This document shows positions 1 to 9,239 of a stretch of DNA of 64,000 nucleotides, piece by piece. Made by a program: the position numbers and the translations under genes. The notes below the pieces were generated by a model, which saw only the letters and a list, made by a program, of their open reading frames with translations, did no database searches and was not told the DNA's origin. Numbering within the stretch: the stretch's first letter is position 1; each line of letters begins with the position of its first letter. Source of the stretch: Anaerolineae bacterium (GTDB lineage: Bacteria > Chloroflexota > Anaerolineae > Aggregatilineales > Phototrophicaceae); the NCBI GenBank assembly GCA_022822545.1, contig JAJEBE010000037.1, positions 18,937 to 82,936 of the forward strand, read 5' to 3'.

Positions 1-270
1 ACCTTCTTCCTCGTCAGCGCGGTATTCCAGGCGGCGGCTTATGGCAAGGCCGGCAAGCTGGCCGGCGTCGCCATCGGCTTTACGCTGGCGGCGAGCATCT
101 TCGCCGGCGGCCCCGCGACCGGCGCATCCCTGAATCCAGCGCGTACGCTCGGGCCCGCGCTCGTCGCTGGCGAGACAGCCTATCTGATACCTTATCTTGT
201 CGGCATATTTGGCGGCGGAATCATTGCCGGTTTGGTGCATGGCAACGTGTTCAATCCAACTGAAGAGTAG
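1..270 (+). CDS. MIP family aquaporin/glycerol channel, C-terminal part
   Basis: The reading frame is open from base 1 and ends in TAG at 268-270, so only the last 89 residues are present. The fragment holds the second NPA box of the major intrinsic protein family (SLNPARTLGPAL), which lines the water or glycerol pore, flanked by hydrophobic helices matching the last membrane segments. The protein ends with a short hydrophilic tail. The family forms tetrameric passive channels in the inner membrane. Water and glycerol selectivity cannot be separated because the first half is outside the window. Confidence 0.88.
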   Translation, partial: TFFLVSAVFQAAAYGKAGKLAGVAIGFTLAASIFAGGPATGASLNPARTLGPALVAGETAYLIPYLVGIFGGGIIAGLVHGNVFNPTEE

Positions 271-330
271 ACTGAGTTGGGCAAGCGGGCGCGATTCCCG
301 TCCGCTATCCGGCGCTGCCGGGCGCGTCCG

Positions 331-2139
331 CTAGACTTGCTCTTCGCTCTCGGGCAGCGCCAGTTGAATATATAGCTCGTTGAGTTGCTCCGCCTCGGCA
401 GGCGAGGGCGCGTTCGCCATGATATCCGTGCCGCCTTGCGTCTTGGGAAAGGCGATCACTTCGCGGATGTTGGGCGCGCCAGCCAGCAGCATCACCAGAC
501 GATCAATGCCCCAGGCCATGCCACCATGAGGCGGCGCCCCATACTCGAATGCTTCCAGCATGTGACCGAATTCAGCCATGGCCTGCTCCATGCTCTGGCC
601 GATCAGCGGGAAAATTTTCTCCTGTATCGCGCGGTCGTGGATGCGGATGCTGCCGCCGCCGACCTCGTAACCATTGCATACCAGGTCATATTGTGAGCCC
701 CGCGCCGCGCCCGGATCGCTATCCAGCAGATGCAAATCTTCCGGCAGCGGCATGGTAAACATGTGCTGCGATGGATCCCAGCGATCGTTTTCCTCGTCGC
801 GAATGAACTCGGGGAAATCGTAAATCCAGCAGAAGGCCAGCAGGTCGTCGTCAAGATCCAACCCCGCCTTGAAGTGATTGCGCAGCGCATCCGTCACCTC
901 ATAGACGATCTCGTCCCGGTCCGACATGAAAAGCAGCAAATCCCCGCCTTCAGCCGCCATCGCCTCCAGCAACTCCAGCTTGAGCTCGACGCTGAAAAAC
1001 TTGCCGATCGGCCCGCGTAGTTCGCCTTCCGGGTCAGTCGGCACGGTGATATAAGCCAGGCCCTTTGCCCCGGCCCGACGCGCCATCGTCTCGAGGTCCC
1101 GCGCCACCTTGCGCAGTTGCGTCCCGCTCAAGGCGCCGGCTGCCCCGGGCACACGCATGCACTTGACTTTCTTGCCCGCCTTAACGTTCTCCACAAAAAC
1201 AGGAAAAGCGCAGCGCCCGGCGATGTGGCTGATATCGATGGCGCGCAGGTCGAAGCGGATATCGGGGCGGTCGGTGCCATATTGCTCCAGCGCGTCCTGA
1301 TAGCGGATACGAGGAAACGGCTCGGCGATCAGACGTTTCTGCGGCGTGATCGCCTTGACGATCTCCGCCGCCAGCTTTTCCATCAGCCGCATCACATCTT
1401 CGCGTTCGACAAAGCTCATCTCCAGGTCAAGCTGCGTGAACTCAGGCTGCCGGTCTCCCCGCAAATCCTCATCGCGGAAGCAGCGGGCGATCTGAAAATA
1501 GCGCTCGAAACCGCCCACCATCAGCAGTTGCTTCAACTGTTGCGGAGATTGTGGCAAGGCATAAAACATGCCCGGCTGCAAGCGGCTCGGCACCAGAAAA
1601 TCGCGCGCGCCTTCCGGCGTGGTTTTGAAGAGAATCGGCGTCTCTATCTCGACGAAATCTTCTTTATCGAGAAAATCGCGGATGAACTTGACCGTCCGGT
1701 GCCGCAGCAAGATGTTCTCCTGCATCGGCTCGCGGCGCAGGTCCAGATAGCGGTGTCGCATGCGCAGCGCCTCATCCAACGCGCCTTCTTCTTTGTTGAT
1801 ATAGAAAGGCGGCGTGCGCGACCGATTCAGGATTACGATGTCCTCAGCGACTATATCGATATCGCCGGTCGCGAGCTCCGGGTTGGCCGTGCCTTCGGGC
1901 CGAATCCGCACCTTGCCTTGCACCTGCAAAACATACTCGTTGCGGGCGCTATCGGCGACAGCATGGGCAGCCGGCGCCGATTCCAAATCGACGACCACTT
2001 GCGTTATGCCCCAGCGATCGCGCAGGTCGATGAAGATCAAGCCGCCTTGATCGCGCCGCCGGTTCACCCAGCCCGCCAAAGTGACCGCTGTGCCGGCATC
2101 TTTCTCCCGCAGCTCGCCACAGGTATGCGTCTTCATCAT
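331..2139 (-). CDS. aspS: Aspartyl-tRNA synthetase
   Basis: Class II aminoacyl-tRNA synthetase that charges tRNA-Asp, about 602 residues, the usual bacterial length. The N-terminal OB-fold contains [11 protein letters not shown]. Motif 2 ([18 protein letters not shown]) and motif 3 ([15 protein letters not shown]) are intact, with the bacterial GAD insertion between them. The frame extends upstream to 2199, but I place the start at the ATGATG pair at 2134-2139, because GGGAGA lies about 10 bases upstream and family proteins begin near [10 protein letters not shown]. Whether the enzyme is discriminating or also makes Asp-tRNA-Asn cannot be told from the window. It is divergent from the small membrane protein gene at 2300. 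Confidence 0.96.
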   Translation of the reverse strand: MMKTHTCGELREKDAGTAVTLAGWVNRRRDQGGLIFIDLRDRWGITQVVVDLESAPAAHAVADSARNEYVLQVQGKVRIRPEGTANPELATGDIDIVAEDIVILNRSRTPPFYINKEEGALDEALRMRHRYLDLRREPMQENILLRHRTVKFIRDFLDKEDFVEIETPILFKTTPEGARDFLVPSRLQPGMFYALPQSPQQLKQLLMVGGFERYFQIARCFRDEDLRGDRQPEFTQLDLEMSFVEREDVMRLMEKLAAEIVKAITPQKRLIAEPFPRIRYQDALEQYGTDRPDIRFDLRAIDISHIAGRCAFPVFVENVKAGKKVKCMRVPGAAGALSGTQLRKVARDLETMARRAGAKGLAYITVPTDPEGELRGPIGKFFSVELKLELLEAMAAEGGDLLLFMSDRDEIVYEVTDALRNHFKAGLDLDDDLLAFCWIYDFPEFIRDEENDRWDPSQHMFTMPLPEDLHLLDSDPGAARGSQYDLVCNGYEVGGGSIRIHDRAIQEKIFPLIGQSMEQAMAEFGHMLEAFEYGAPPHGGMAWGIDRLVMLLAGAPNIREVIAFPKTQGGTDIMANAPSPAEAEQLNELYIQLALPESEEQV

Positions 2140-2299
2140 AGTGCTGTGTCTCCCAATTCGACTCTTGTCAGCGCATAGCCAATATCTGCCTGGCGGCATA
2201 GCTTATCACGCGCGCCCGCGCAAATGTATGGTCATTCTGCGCCTGCGGCCCCCGCCGCTGCACTTTACAGCGCCTGCCAACTTGACTAAACTTCCGCTC

Positions 2300-2515
2300 A
2301 TGGACAGTGATGATCGCGCAATTACCAAGCGCCAGCTCGGCATTGCTCTGGCAGTTATCGGCATACTGGGCTTCGCCGGTATCCTGGCCATTGACCTCAT
2401 TGATGTCGGGCGTCAGGGCGGCATCGGCCCCGCGCAATCGCTCGCTCTGCTGCTGATGGCAGCGCTGACCATCATCGGTCTCTCGCTCGTTCCCTTGGGC
2501 GACGCGCCCGCATGA
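2300..2515 (+). CDS. Small two-helix membrane protein, unknown function
   Basis: A 71-residue protein with a charged N-terminus (MDSDDRAITKRQ) and two hydrophobic segments at about residues 13-33 and 46-64. I do not recognise a family. Its stop overlaps the start of the downstream glycosyltransferase in an ATGA arrangement (2512-2515), so the two are probably translationally coupled and may work together in the membrane. A longer frame opens at 2081, but the part before 2300 crosses the aspS start region and has no protein-like pattern. Confidence 0.6.
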   Translation: MDSDDRAITKRQLGIALAVIGILGFAGILAIDLIDVGRQGGIGPAQSLALLLMAALTIIGLSLVPLGDAPA

Positions 2516-4086
2516 GACCTACGATCATCCACCTGCGCCACACCCTCATGCTTGCGGCGACCATATCCCTGCTGTTTTCTCTCGTCGTCTATTTTCTCTA
2601 CGCCGCCAACTTGCTCGCCTTCCCCTACGATTACGATCAGGGCGAAGGCTTTGAAGTGCATGACACGGTGATATTCAGCCGCGGCGAATTGCCTTATCGC
2701 GATACGGAAGTTTATCCCTTTTACGCGAGCAATTACCCGCCGCTATTTCATGTAATGGCAGCGCCATTTGTCTGGTTCTTCGGTCCTGCCTATTGGTACG
2801 GGCGGCTGCTCGGTTTCATCGGCTCTCTTATTAGCGCAGTTGCCATCAGCTATGCCGTCTACCGCGATGGGCAGCGCCAAGCCTGGATCTCCCTGTTAGC
2901 CGGGCTGGCCTTTCTCAGTTCCAACTTTGTTTACCACATCGGGCCGCTCTATCGCCAGCACACGATGATGGTCACATTCGAGACGCTTGCCGTGGTGCTG
3001 CTCGCGAGCGCCTTCCCGCGGCGCGATCGGCGTGGCATTGCCATAGCCCTGCTGCTCTTGATCTGCGCCGGCTACACCAAACAGTTGGCCGCCATCAGCG
3101 CAGTCGCCGCCATTACATGGATGTTCCTGCGCGCGCCGCGCCGCGCCGCCGCCTGGACCGCCGCCTTCGTTATGGCGGGCAGCGCGATCTTCCTGGCGCT
3201 GAACATCGCCTCGGGCGGCCAATGGTGGCTCCAGGCAGTTGTCGCCAATGTCAACGATTTCATGCGCGAGCAAGCCTTTGGTCTATTCCTTCTCTGGTTC
3301 AAGCTGCATGGATTTCTTTTGATACCCGCTGTTTTGTTGCTGATCTACGAGACCTACATCGACCGCCTGTCACTCTACAGCATCTGGTTCGCCGCGGCCG
3401 CTCTCCTGGGCGGGATCGCTTCCGGCACCTGGGGCGCCGGCGACAGCTACCTGGTCACCTCGGTCGCCGCCATGTGCATCCTCAGCGGCATCTTCTTCTC
3501 GCGCATCGTCACTCAAAATTTGCGATTGCCGCGCGCATTTTCAATCGCGAACATCAGCGCCGCCGCCGCGATTGTCATTCCGTTGCTGTATCTGGGTTAT
3601 GCGCGCGCCACGCTCAAGATGCCGACTGACGGCAGCTTCCAGCCAATCGGGGAACTCCTTGGCATCAAAGCCAACGTGCGCGAGGACTTCTACGATTCCG
3701 CCACTTTCGATGTCGGCGGTTACGCGCATATCGGCTATTTTCTGACGCCCGCCGATCACGCCGCCGGCGACCGGATCGTCGAGCTAATCCGCGCGACCGA
3801 CAAGCCGGTGCTCAGCGAAGAAGCCGGCTTCACCATGGCCGCCGGGCGCGATGTGGTGACGAACCCCACGCAACTTCGAAACCTCCATCTCGCCGGACAG
3901 TTCAAAGGCGAGCAACTCATCGAGATGATCGAGGGGCAGCAATTCGGTCTGGTTATCCTCCGCGCGCTCTTCTATCCGCCGCCCGTCCTCGAAGCGCTCG
4001 ACCGATTCTATGAGCATCAAAAGTCGGTGCGCATGAACGACTTTGATTATTTGATCCTCCGCCCTAAAATCGCAGAAGAACCCTAA
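2512..4086 (+). CDS. GT-C type membrane glycosyltransferase (family 39-like)
   Basis: A 524-residue protein with about ten hydrophobic helices. After the first helix a periplasmic loop carries D40-Y-D42-Q-G-E-G, the place where GT-C enzymes (ArnT/PMT/family 39 type) keep their catalytic acidic residues. Such enzymes use polyprenyl-phosphate sugars to glycosylate lipids, proteins or cell-surface polymers outside the membrane. The C-terminal 130 residues are soluble. The gene overlaps the preceding small membrane protein by 4 bases, and the HDAC-like gene follows after 10 bases with its own AAGGAG site. Donor and acceptor cannot be predicted. Confidence 0.75.
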   Translation: MRPTIIHLRHTLMLAATISLLFSLVVYFLYAANLLAFPYDYDQGEGFEVHDTVIFSRGELPYRDTEVYPFYASNYPPLFHVMAAPFVWFFGPAYWYGRLLGFIGSLISAVAISYAVYRDGQRQAWISLLAGLAFLSSNFVYHIGPLYRQHTMMVTFETLAVVLLASAFPRRDRRGIAIALLLLICAGYTKQLAAISAVAAITWMFLRAPRRAAAWTAAFVMAGSAIFLALNIASGGQWWLQAVVANVNDFMREQAFGLFLLWFKLHGFLLIPAVLLLIYETYIDRLSLYSIWFAAAALLGGIASGTWGAGDSYLVTSVAAMCILSGIFFSRIVTQNLRLPRAFSIANISAAAAIVIPLLYLGYARATLKMPTDGSFQPIGELLGIKANVREDFYDSATFDVGGYAHIGYFLTPADHAAGDRIVELIRATDKPVLSEEAGFTMAAGRDVVTNPTQLRNLHLAGQFKGEQLIEMIEGQQFGLVILRALFYPPPVLEALDRFYEHQKSVRMNDFDYLILRPKIAEEP

Positions 4087-4096
4087 GGAGCGACCT

Positions 4097-5131
4097 GTGA
4101 CCACGGCATACCTGACCCATTCCCGCTTCACCGAACACGATTTCCCCGGACACCCGGAACACGCGGGACGCATCCACACCGTCTGGGAGCAGATGGTTGC
4201 TCAGGGCTTGGCCGATCAGCTATCCCATGTGGAGCCGTCTCAAGTCACAAATGAGCAAATATTGGCTGTGCACAGCCCGGCTCACCTCGAGCGCCTGACC
4301 AACATATCGCATCAGGAGCGGATGGTTCGCATCGATGCCGATACCTACGCGCTGCCTGTCTCGTTGGAAATCGCCCGTCTGGCGGCCGGCGCAGTCACCG
4401 GGTCTATCGACCTGATTGCCGACAAGCGGGCGGACAATGCTCTGGCTGTCGTGAGACCGCCGGGGCATCACGCCACTGCCGATTGGCAGATGGGCTTCTG
4501 TCTGCTCAACAACATCGCCATCGCCGCCCGTCATGCCCAGGCGCAGCACGATTTCGAGAAGGTCCTCATCATCGATTACGATGTGCATCACGGCAACGGC
4601 AGCCAAGACATCTTCTACGCCGATCCCTCCGTCATGTTCATCTCAATTCATCAGAGTCCGCTCTATCCTGGCAGCGGTGGCTTAAGCGAAACAGGAGCGG
4701 GCGCCGGCAAAGGTTATACGCTTAATGTGCCCCTCGCGGGCGGTCACGGCGACGCGACATACGAGCGGGTTTTGGCCGAAATCGTATGGCCCGCAGCGGA
4801 GCAATTCGCGCCCGACCTCATACTCATCTCGGCTGGATTTGACGCGCATTGGGTTGACCCGCTCGCCGGCATGCAACTCAGCCTGGCCGGATACGATCAC
4901 CTGGCGCGTGAATGCCTGCAAATTGCGGAAGCGCTTTGCGGCGGAAGAATTGTTTTTGTCATGGAAGGCGGCTACGATCTCAAGGTACTGGCGCAAGGCT
5001 GGTGCAATATCGCGCGCGCGCTGCTCGGTGGCGAGACGATAGGCGATCCCTATGGCGCTCCGCCCTCATCGGGGCAGGACCACGACCCATCTCCGCTCAT
5101 CGAAAGAGCGCGTCGGATACATAAGCTTTAG
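4097..5131 (+). CDS. Histone deacetylase / acetoin utilisation (AcuC) family hydrolase
   Basis: A 344-residue zinc-dependent deacetylase of the arginase/HDAC fold. The catalytic set is visible: the paired histidines H124-H125 in PPGHHA, zinc ligands D162 and H164 in [11 protein letters not shown]249 in SAGFDAH, and the late MEGGYD turn. Bacterial members remove acetyl groups from polyamines, small molecules or proteins; the substrate here is unknown. Translation starts at GTG 4097 with AAGGAG at 4085-4090. It is the third gene of the + strand cluster from 2300 and overlaps the end of uvrB by 4 bases tail to tail. Confidence 0.92.
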   Translation: MTTAYLTHSRFTEHDFPGHPEHAGRIHTVWEQMVAQGLADQLSHVEPSQVTNEQILAVHSPAHLERLTNISHQERMVRIDADTYALPVSLEIARLAAGAVTGSIDLIADKRADNALAVVRPPGHHATADWQMGFCLLNNIAIAARHAQAQHDFEKVLIIDYDVHHGNGSQDIFYADPSVMFISIHQSPLYPGSGGLSETGAGAGKGYTLNVPLAGGHGDATYERVLAEIVWPAAEQFAPDLILISAGFDAHWVDPLAGMQLSLAGYDHLARECLQIAEALCGGRIVFVMEGGYDLKVLAQGWCNIARALLGGETIGDPYGAPPSSGQDHDPSPLIERARRIHKL

Positions 5132-7149
5132 CTCAACATCAGATCGCCTTCGACGCCATGCGCCTCCATCAGCACACCACGCAAGTCAAATATCTGATCG
5201 CGGAGCGCGGCCGCTTTCTCAAATTCTAGGGCCTGCGCCGCTTTCTTCATCTCGCCTTCCAATTCATCGATCATGTGCTGGAGTTCATCCGCAGGCAGGG
5301 TCTGCAAGCCCAGATCAACTGAGACTCGCTCATCCGCATCTTCACTGTCGATCGCGCGCAGTCGGTCCGTGATGTCCTGGATATCCTTGACGATTTGTTG
5401 CGGCTCAATGCCATTATCGCGATTGTAAGCTTCCTGTTTGGCTCGCCGCCGATTCGTTTCATCAATCGCGCCTTGCATCGCCGGAGTCATTTTGTCGGCG
5501 TACATGATGACCTTGCCCTCGACATGGCGGGCCGCCCGACCGATGGTCTGGATCAGAGCAGGTTCCGAACGCAAGAAACCGGCTTTGTCCGCATCTAGGA
5601 TCGCCACCAGGGAGACTTCCGGCAAGTCCAAACCCTCGCGCAGGAGATTGATTCCGACAACGACATCGTAAACCCCCATGCGCAGATCGCGCAGAATCTC
5701 GACGCGTTCCAGCGTATCGACCTCAGCGTGCAAGTATTGCCCCTTGATGCCCAGTTCGTTGAGGTAACCGGCCAGCTCTTCGGACATACGCTGCGTCAAG
5801 GTCGTGACAAGCACGCGCTGCCCTTCACGAACGCGCAAGGCGATCTCTTGAAGCAGGTCGTCAATCTGTCCTTCTATCGGGCGCACATCCACCTGCGGAT
5901 CAACGATGGCCGTGGGGCGAATGATTTGCTCGACCACTTGCTGGGCATGCTTGTCTTCATAGGGTCCGGGGGTCGCGCTGGTGTAAATCGCCTGCCCTAC
6001 CCGTTTCCAAAACTCGGGAAACTGCAGCGGCCGGTTATCCAGCGCGCTCGGCAAGCGGAATCCGAAATCGACCAGCACCTGCTTTCGGGCGCGGTCGCCG
6101 TTATACATGCCGCGGATTTGCGGCACGGTCATATGGCTTTCGTCGATAACCAGCAGGTGATCTTCCGGCAGATAATCGATCAAGGTGTAGGGCGCGCTGC
6201 CAGGCGGCCGCCGGTCGAAATGGCGCGAATAATTCTCGATGCCGGTGGTGAAGCCAACTTCGCGCAGCATCTCAATGTCGTAACGCGTGCGCTGCTCAAT
6301 GCGCTGCGCTTCGATCAACTTGTCTTCGCGCTTGAAATAAGCGATCTGCTCTTCCAACTCCGCTTCGATATCGGTCAGCGCCTCGCGTATATGCTCGTCA
6401 TCAGTGATGTATTCCCGCGCCGGGAAGATCGTCACCAAATTGTGAACGTGCACAACTTCGCCCGTCAGCGGATGGAACTCGACGATTTTCTCGATTTCGT
6501 CGCCCCACAGGTAGATACGGAAGGCCGTCTCGGAGTAACCGGGCACTATCTCCAGCGTATCGCCGCGGGCGCGAAATGTGCCGCGGCGCAACTCCAAATC
6601 ATTGCGCGAATACTGAATTCGCACCAAATCGCGCAGCACACGCTCCCGCCGCACCTCTTCGCCAACCTCCAATTCCACCGACATCTTCTGCCAATTCACT
6701 GGATCGCCAATGCCATAGATGCAGGAAACCGAGGCGACTATCAGCACATCGCGGCGCGAAAAGAGCGAGGCTGTCGCCGACAATCTAAGGCGCTCGATCT
6801 GCTCGTTGATATCGGTCGACTTCTCAATATAAAGGTCGTGCCGCGGCACATAAGCTTCCGGCTGATAATAATCGTAATAGCTGACAAAATACTCGATGGC
6901 GTTGTTCGGGAAAAGCCGCTTGAACTCGGCATAGAGCTGGGCGGCGAGTGTCTTGTTATGCGCCATGACCAGCGTCGGTCGCTGGGTCGACTGCACGATA
7001 TTGGCGATGGTGAAAGTCTTGCCGGTGCCGGTCGCGCCCAGCAAAGTCTGATGCCGATGGCCCTGCTTCAAGCCCGCCAGCAAACCCTCAATGGCCGTCG
7101 GTTGATCGCCGGTGGGCGCAAAAGGAGACTCCAACTCAAATTCAGGCAC
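5128..7149 (-). CDS. uvrB: UvrABC system protein B (excinuclease helicase subunit)
   Basis: A 673-residue damage-verification helicase of nucleotide excision repair. It shows Walker A (GATGTGKT, 38-45), the damage-probing beta-hairpin rich in tyrosine ([16 protein letters not shown]), DESH, the [10 protein letters not shown] motif, helicase motif VI (QTIGRAARH), and a C-terminal UVR domain ([19 protein letters not shown]) that contacts UvrC. It starts at GTG 7149 with a GAGG site just upstream. A LexA-type operator at 7169-7182 and a TATAAT element lie directly upstream, so it is very probably SOS-induced. Confidence 0.98.
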   Translation of the reverse strand: MPEFELESPFAPTGDQPTAIEGLLAGLKQGHRHQTLLGATGTGKTFTIANIVQSTQRPTLVMAHNKTLAAQLYAEFKRLFPNNAIEYFVSYYDYYQPEAYVPRHDLYIEKSTDINEQIERLRLSATASLFSRRDVLIVASVSCIYGIGDPVNWQKMSVELEVGEEVRRERVLRDLVRIQYSRNDLELRRGTFRARGDTLEIVPGYSETAFRIYLWGDEIEKIVEFHPLTGEVVHVHNLVTIFPAREYITDDEHIREALTDIEAELEEQIAYFKREDKLIEAQRIEQRTRYDIEMLREVGFTTGIENYSRHFDRRPPGSAPYTLIDYLPEDHLLVIDESHMTVPQIRGMYNGDRARKQVLVDFGFRLPSALDNRPLQFPEFWKRVGQAIYTSATPGPYEDKHAQQVVEQIIRPTAIVDPQVDVRPIEGQIDDLLQEIALRVREGQRVLVTTLTQRMSEELAGYLNELGIKGQYLHAEVDTLERVEILRDLRMGVYDVVVGINLLREGLDLPEVSLVAILDADKAGFLRSEPALIQTIGRAARHVEGKVIMYADKMTPAMQGAIDETNRRRAKQEAYNRDNGIEPQQIVKDIQDITDRLRAIDSEDADERVSVDLGLQTLPADELQHMIDELEGEMKKAAQALEFEKAAALRDQIFDLRGVLMEAHGVEGDLMLS

Positions 7150-7168
7150 GATGCGACCTCATCATCTG

Positions 7169-7182
7169 CGAACAGGTGTTCG
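7169..7182. promoter_or_regulatory. SOS box (LexA operator) of uvrB
   Basis: The perfect palindrome CGAACAGGTGTTCG fits the Gram-positive type LexA consensus CGAACRNRYGTTYG at every position. It lies 20 bases before the uvrB GTG start and 12 bases downstream of the TATAAT element at 7194-7199, so bound LexA would cover the transcription start. No other perfect copy was noticed in the window, including upstream of dinB. Confidence 0.88.
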
Positions 7183-7193
7183 TAATCCGCACA

Positions 7194-7223
7194 ATTATAG
7201 CCACTTTTAGCCGCATTCCGCAA
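7194..7223 (-). promoter_or_regulatory. uvrB promoter
   Basis: Reading towards uvrB, a perfect TATAAT lies at 7199-7194. A weak -35 (TTGCGG at 7223-7218) is 18 bases further upstream. The element is placed so that transcription starts inside the LexA box, as expected for a repressible SOS promoter. Confidence 0.65.
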
Positions 7224-7535
7224 GATGAGATTATCCAATGAAGACCGGTGGTCAACGAGTTCGATACGAGAGCATTTGCGTCTCCTGCTGAGCGGAGTTT
7301 GCTGGGAAATATGTTTTTGGGGCCATCTGGCCATCTGACTGCCGGCGTCAGACAGACGTTGTGTCTCGGTTGGATTGTGTTATGTGAGAGCATAGTGTCC
7401 TTTTGAACGATACTATCTTTTGTCAGTGTAGTGGAAACTCAGCCGCAATAGGCGACTATTTGTTCAGGCATTGAGAATGCCGATCGGGTGGGGGCGTCAA
7501 TCCTCAGTTCGAAACGCTTCCCGGCCAAGTCATCA
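7224..7535. other. Intergenic stretch without recognisable gene
   Basis: About 310 bases between the uvrB promoter and the tRNA promoter. Short open frames on the minus strand show no protein-like pattern or ribosome site. A small hairpin (GGCATT/AATGCC, 7467-7481) has no T-run after it. I see no known RNA or element here. Confidence 0.5.
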
Positions 7536-7564
7536 TTGACAGGCGCCGGGCAACCTGTTATTAT
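7536..7564 (+). promoter_or_regulatory. Promoter of the tRNA-Met pair
   Basis: A perfect -35 TTGACA (7536-7541), a 17-base spacer and a -10 TATTAT (7559-7564). The tRNA begins 33 bases further on. This is one of the best sigma-70-type promoters in the window and would drive both tRNAs up to the terminator at 7756. Confidence 0.85.
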
Positions 7565-7596
7565 CATGATCGGCAGCGGAAATCGTTGCTTGGCAA

Positions 7597-7668
<72 letters not shown>

Positions 7669-7672
7669 TCGA

Positions 7673-7746
7673 GCTGATGTAGCTCAGCTGGTTAGAGCGC
7701 GCGACTCATAATCGCGAGGTCGGAAGTTCAAATCTTCCCATCAGCA
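7673..7746 (+). tRNA. tRNA-Met (CAT), elongator type
   Basis: A 74-base cloverleaf with acceptor GCTGATG/CATCAGC fully paired, D stem GCTC/GAGC, anticodon stem CGCGA/TCGCG and loop CTCATAA, and discriminator A. It lacks the initiator features of its neighbour. A CAT tRNA may also be tRNA-Ile2, whose C34 is modified to lysidine by TilS. The sequence looks more like elongator Met, but this cannot be settled by eye. Confidence 0.9.
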
Positions 7747-7755
7747 CTGATTGGG

Positions 7756-7778
7756 GACCCGAAAACGGGTCTTTTTTT
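7756..7778 (+). terminator. Rho-independent terminator after the tRNA-Met pair
   Basis: Perfect 6-bp stem GACCCG/CGGGTC with an AAAA loop followed by seven T. It sits 9 bases after the second tRNA. Confidence 0.93.
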
Positions 7779-7795
7779 GATGCCCGCTTCCGGCC

Positions 7796-9037
7796 TCACA
7801 ACTCCAGACGGCATAGATCCTCGACCGCCTCCCGCCGCCGGCTGACCCGCCAGCGATCCCCCGACTCCGACACCACCACCTCCGCCGGACGCGGACGCGC
7901 ATTATAATTGCTCGCCATCGCCATGCCGTAGGCGCCCGCCGTCAGCAGCGCCACCTTGTCGCCCGCGCGCAGCAATGGCAGCCTTCTATCGCGCGCCAGC
8001 ACATCCGCCGACTCACATACCGGTCCTGCCACCTGCGCGTTGACCAAGTCGCCTTCTGTCTTGTTCAGCGGTACGATTTCATGATGCGCGTCATAGAGCG
8101 CCGGACGAATCATCTCGGCCATGCTGGCGTCGACGATGTAAAAGATCTGCCCCGCTTGCCGCTTCACATACAGCACTTCCGCCACCAGCACACCGGCGTC
8201 GGCCACAATCGCCCGGCCCGGTTCCAGCAAGACCTCGTAGCCATCCAGCCGCGGCGCCAGCGCCTCCACAAAATCGTCAAGTGAGGGAATCGTCTCGTCA
8301 GAGCGGTAGGCGACTGGCAAACCGCCACCCAGATTGATCGTCCGGATCTGAGGCCAGGGGCGTATCAAATCGAGCAACTTGTCCACAGCGCTCAGGCTGG
8401 CCGCGTTATCGCCCAACTGACTGCCGATATGCAAGTGGATGCCGGCGAAGTTGATGCGCGGATACTCAGCTTGGCGCGCCAAGACCATGCGGATGACATC
8501 AGCGGTCAAGCCGAATTTCGCCGCGCCGTGTCCGGTAGCCATGTGGGGATGCGTCTTGGCCGCCACCTGCGGATTCAGCCGGAGCGCCACCCGCACCGCC
8601 TCAACGCCGGCATTCGCCGCGGCGTCATTGATGTAGCGCAGCTCCAGCGCATTCTCGGCGTTGAACCAGCCGATGCCCTTTGATACAGCGTAGTTAATCT
8701 CCGCGCGAGTCTTGCCAACGCCGGCAAAGACGATGTCCTTCCCCCGCGCGCCCGCTTCCAAAGCCAGGGTAATCTCACCGCCGCTGACACAGTCAAAACC
8801 AGCGCCCGCCTCCTCCAGAGCGCGTAGAATCGCCAGGCTGCCATTGGACTTCAGGCTGAAATGAACGCGAGCGCCCAGCCGAGCAAAGGCTGATCGCAGG
8901 CGCCGATAATTTTCCCGGGCGCGCTTGAGGCTGTAGATGTAGACCGGCGTGCCCGTCTCCCGGATGATCGCGTCAATACTCACTTCGTCTATGCAAAGGG
9001 AATCCGCTGTGTAGCGTATGAAGGAATTAAGAACCAT
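7796..9037 (-). CDS. lysA: Diaminopimelate decarboxylase
   Basis: A 413-residue PLP enzyme of the alanine-racemase-like fold III decarboxylases. It makes L-lysine from meso-diaminopimelate, the last step of the DAP pathway. The PLP lysine is K63 in HFSLKSNGS, followed by GFDCVSGGEI, the phosphate-binding glycine-rich stretch (NLGGGLP), GRAIVADAG, and the catalytic cysteine in GPVCESADV from the partner subunit. The length fits the family. The gene lies directly downstream of tRNA-Asp but is separated from it by a terminator. No lysine riboswitch could fit in the short leader. The ribosome site is weak. Confidence 0.94.
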   Translation of the reverse strand: MVLNSFIRYTADSLCIDEVSIDAIIRETGTPVYIYSLKRARENYRRLRSAFARLGARVHFSLKSNGSLAILRALEEAGAGFDCVSGGEITLALEAGARGKDIVFAGVGKTRAEINYAVSKGIGWFNAENALELRYINDAAANAGVEAVRVALRLNPQVAAKTHPHMATGHGAAKFGLTADVIRMVLARQAEYPRINFAGIHLHIGSQLGDNAASLSAVDKLLDLIRPWPQIRTINLGGGLPVAYRSDETIPSLDDFVEALAPRLDGYEVLLEPGRAIVADAGVLVAEVLYVKRQAGQIFYIVDASMAEMIRPALYDAHHEIVPLNKTEGDLVNAQVAGPVCESADVLARDRRLPLLRAGDKVALLTAGAYGMAMASNYNARPRPAEVVVSESGDRWRVSRRREAVEDLCRLEL

Positions 9038-9048
9038 ATTCTCTACTC

Positions 9049-9080
9049 AAAGAAAAAGGAGATACCGAGTTGGCATCTCC
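9049..9080 (-). terminator. Rho-independent terminator after tRNA-Asp
   Basis: On the minus strand a 9-bp stem (GGAGATGCC/GGTATCTCC, one G-T pair) with loop AACTC is followed by TTTTTCTTT. It starts 7 bases after the tRNA-Asp 3' end and lies just upstream of the lysA start, so it should stop tRNA transcripts before lysA. Confidence 0.88.
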
Positions 9081-9086
9081 GATTGA

Positions 9087-9159
9087 CGGGAGCGACGGGA
9101 TTTGAACCCGCGATCTCCGGCTTGACAGGCCGGCATGTTAACCGCTACACCACGCCCCC
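9087..9159 (-). tRNA. tRNA-Asp (GTC)
   Basis: A cloverleaf of 73 bases: acceptor GGGGGCG/CGCTCCC with one G-T pair, anticodon stem CCGGC/GCCGG with loop CTGTCAA, T loop TTCAAAT, and discriminator G73, which is the aspartate identity base. It has a consensus promoter upstream and a terminator downstream. Confidence 0.96.
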
Positions 9160-9172
9160 AGACAACTCTGCT

Positions 9173-9201
9173 AGCTTAGCACTCACTGCGCCAGGTGTCA
9201 A
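9173..9201 (-). promoter_or_regulatory. tRNA-Asp promoter
   Basis: On the minus strand TTGACA (9201-9196), 17 bases, TAAGCT (9178-9173) with a TG one base before the -10 (extended -10). The tRNA begins 13 bases downstream. Confidence 0.8.
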
Positions 9202-9239
9202 GCGCCCAACTCAGAGCAATCGCACCAGATTATGTCTTA

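Noticed and set aside
1117..2178. 353-residue open frame opposite aspS
   Set aside because: It lies entirely antisense to a clear aspS; such long shadow frames are common in GC-rich genes and it has no domain pattern.
5728..7185. 485-residue open frame opposite uvrB
   Set aside because: Antisense to conserved uvrB, composition is that of a mirrored frame, no ribosome site.
9000..9060. Lysine riboswitch ahead of lysA
   Set aside because: Only about 50 bases separate lysA from tRNA-Asp, and they are taken up by the tRNA terminator.
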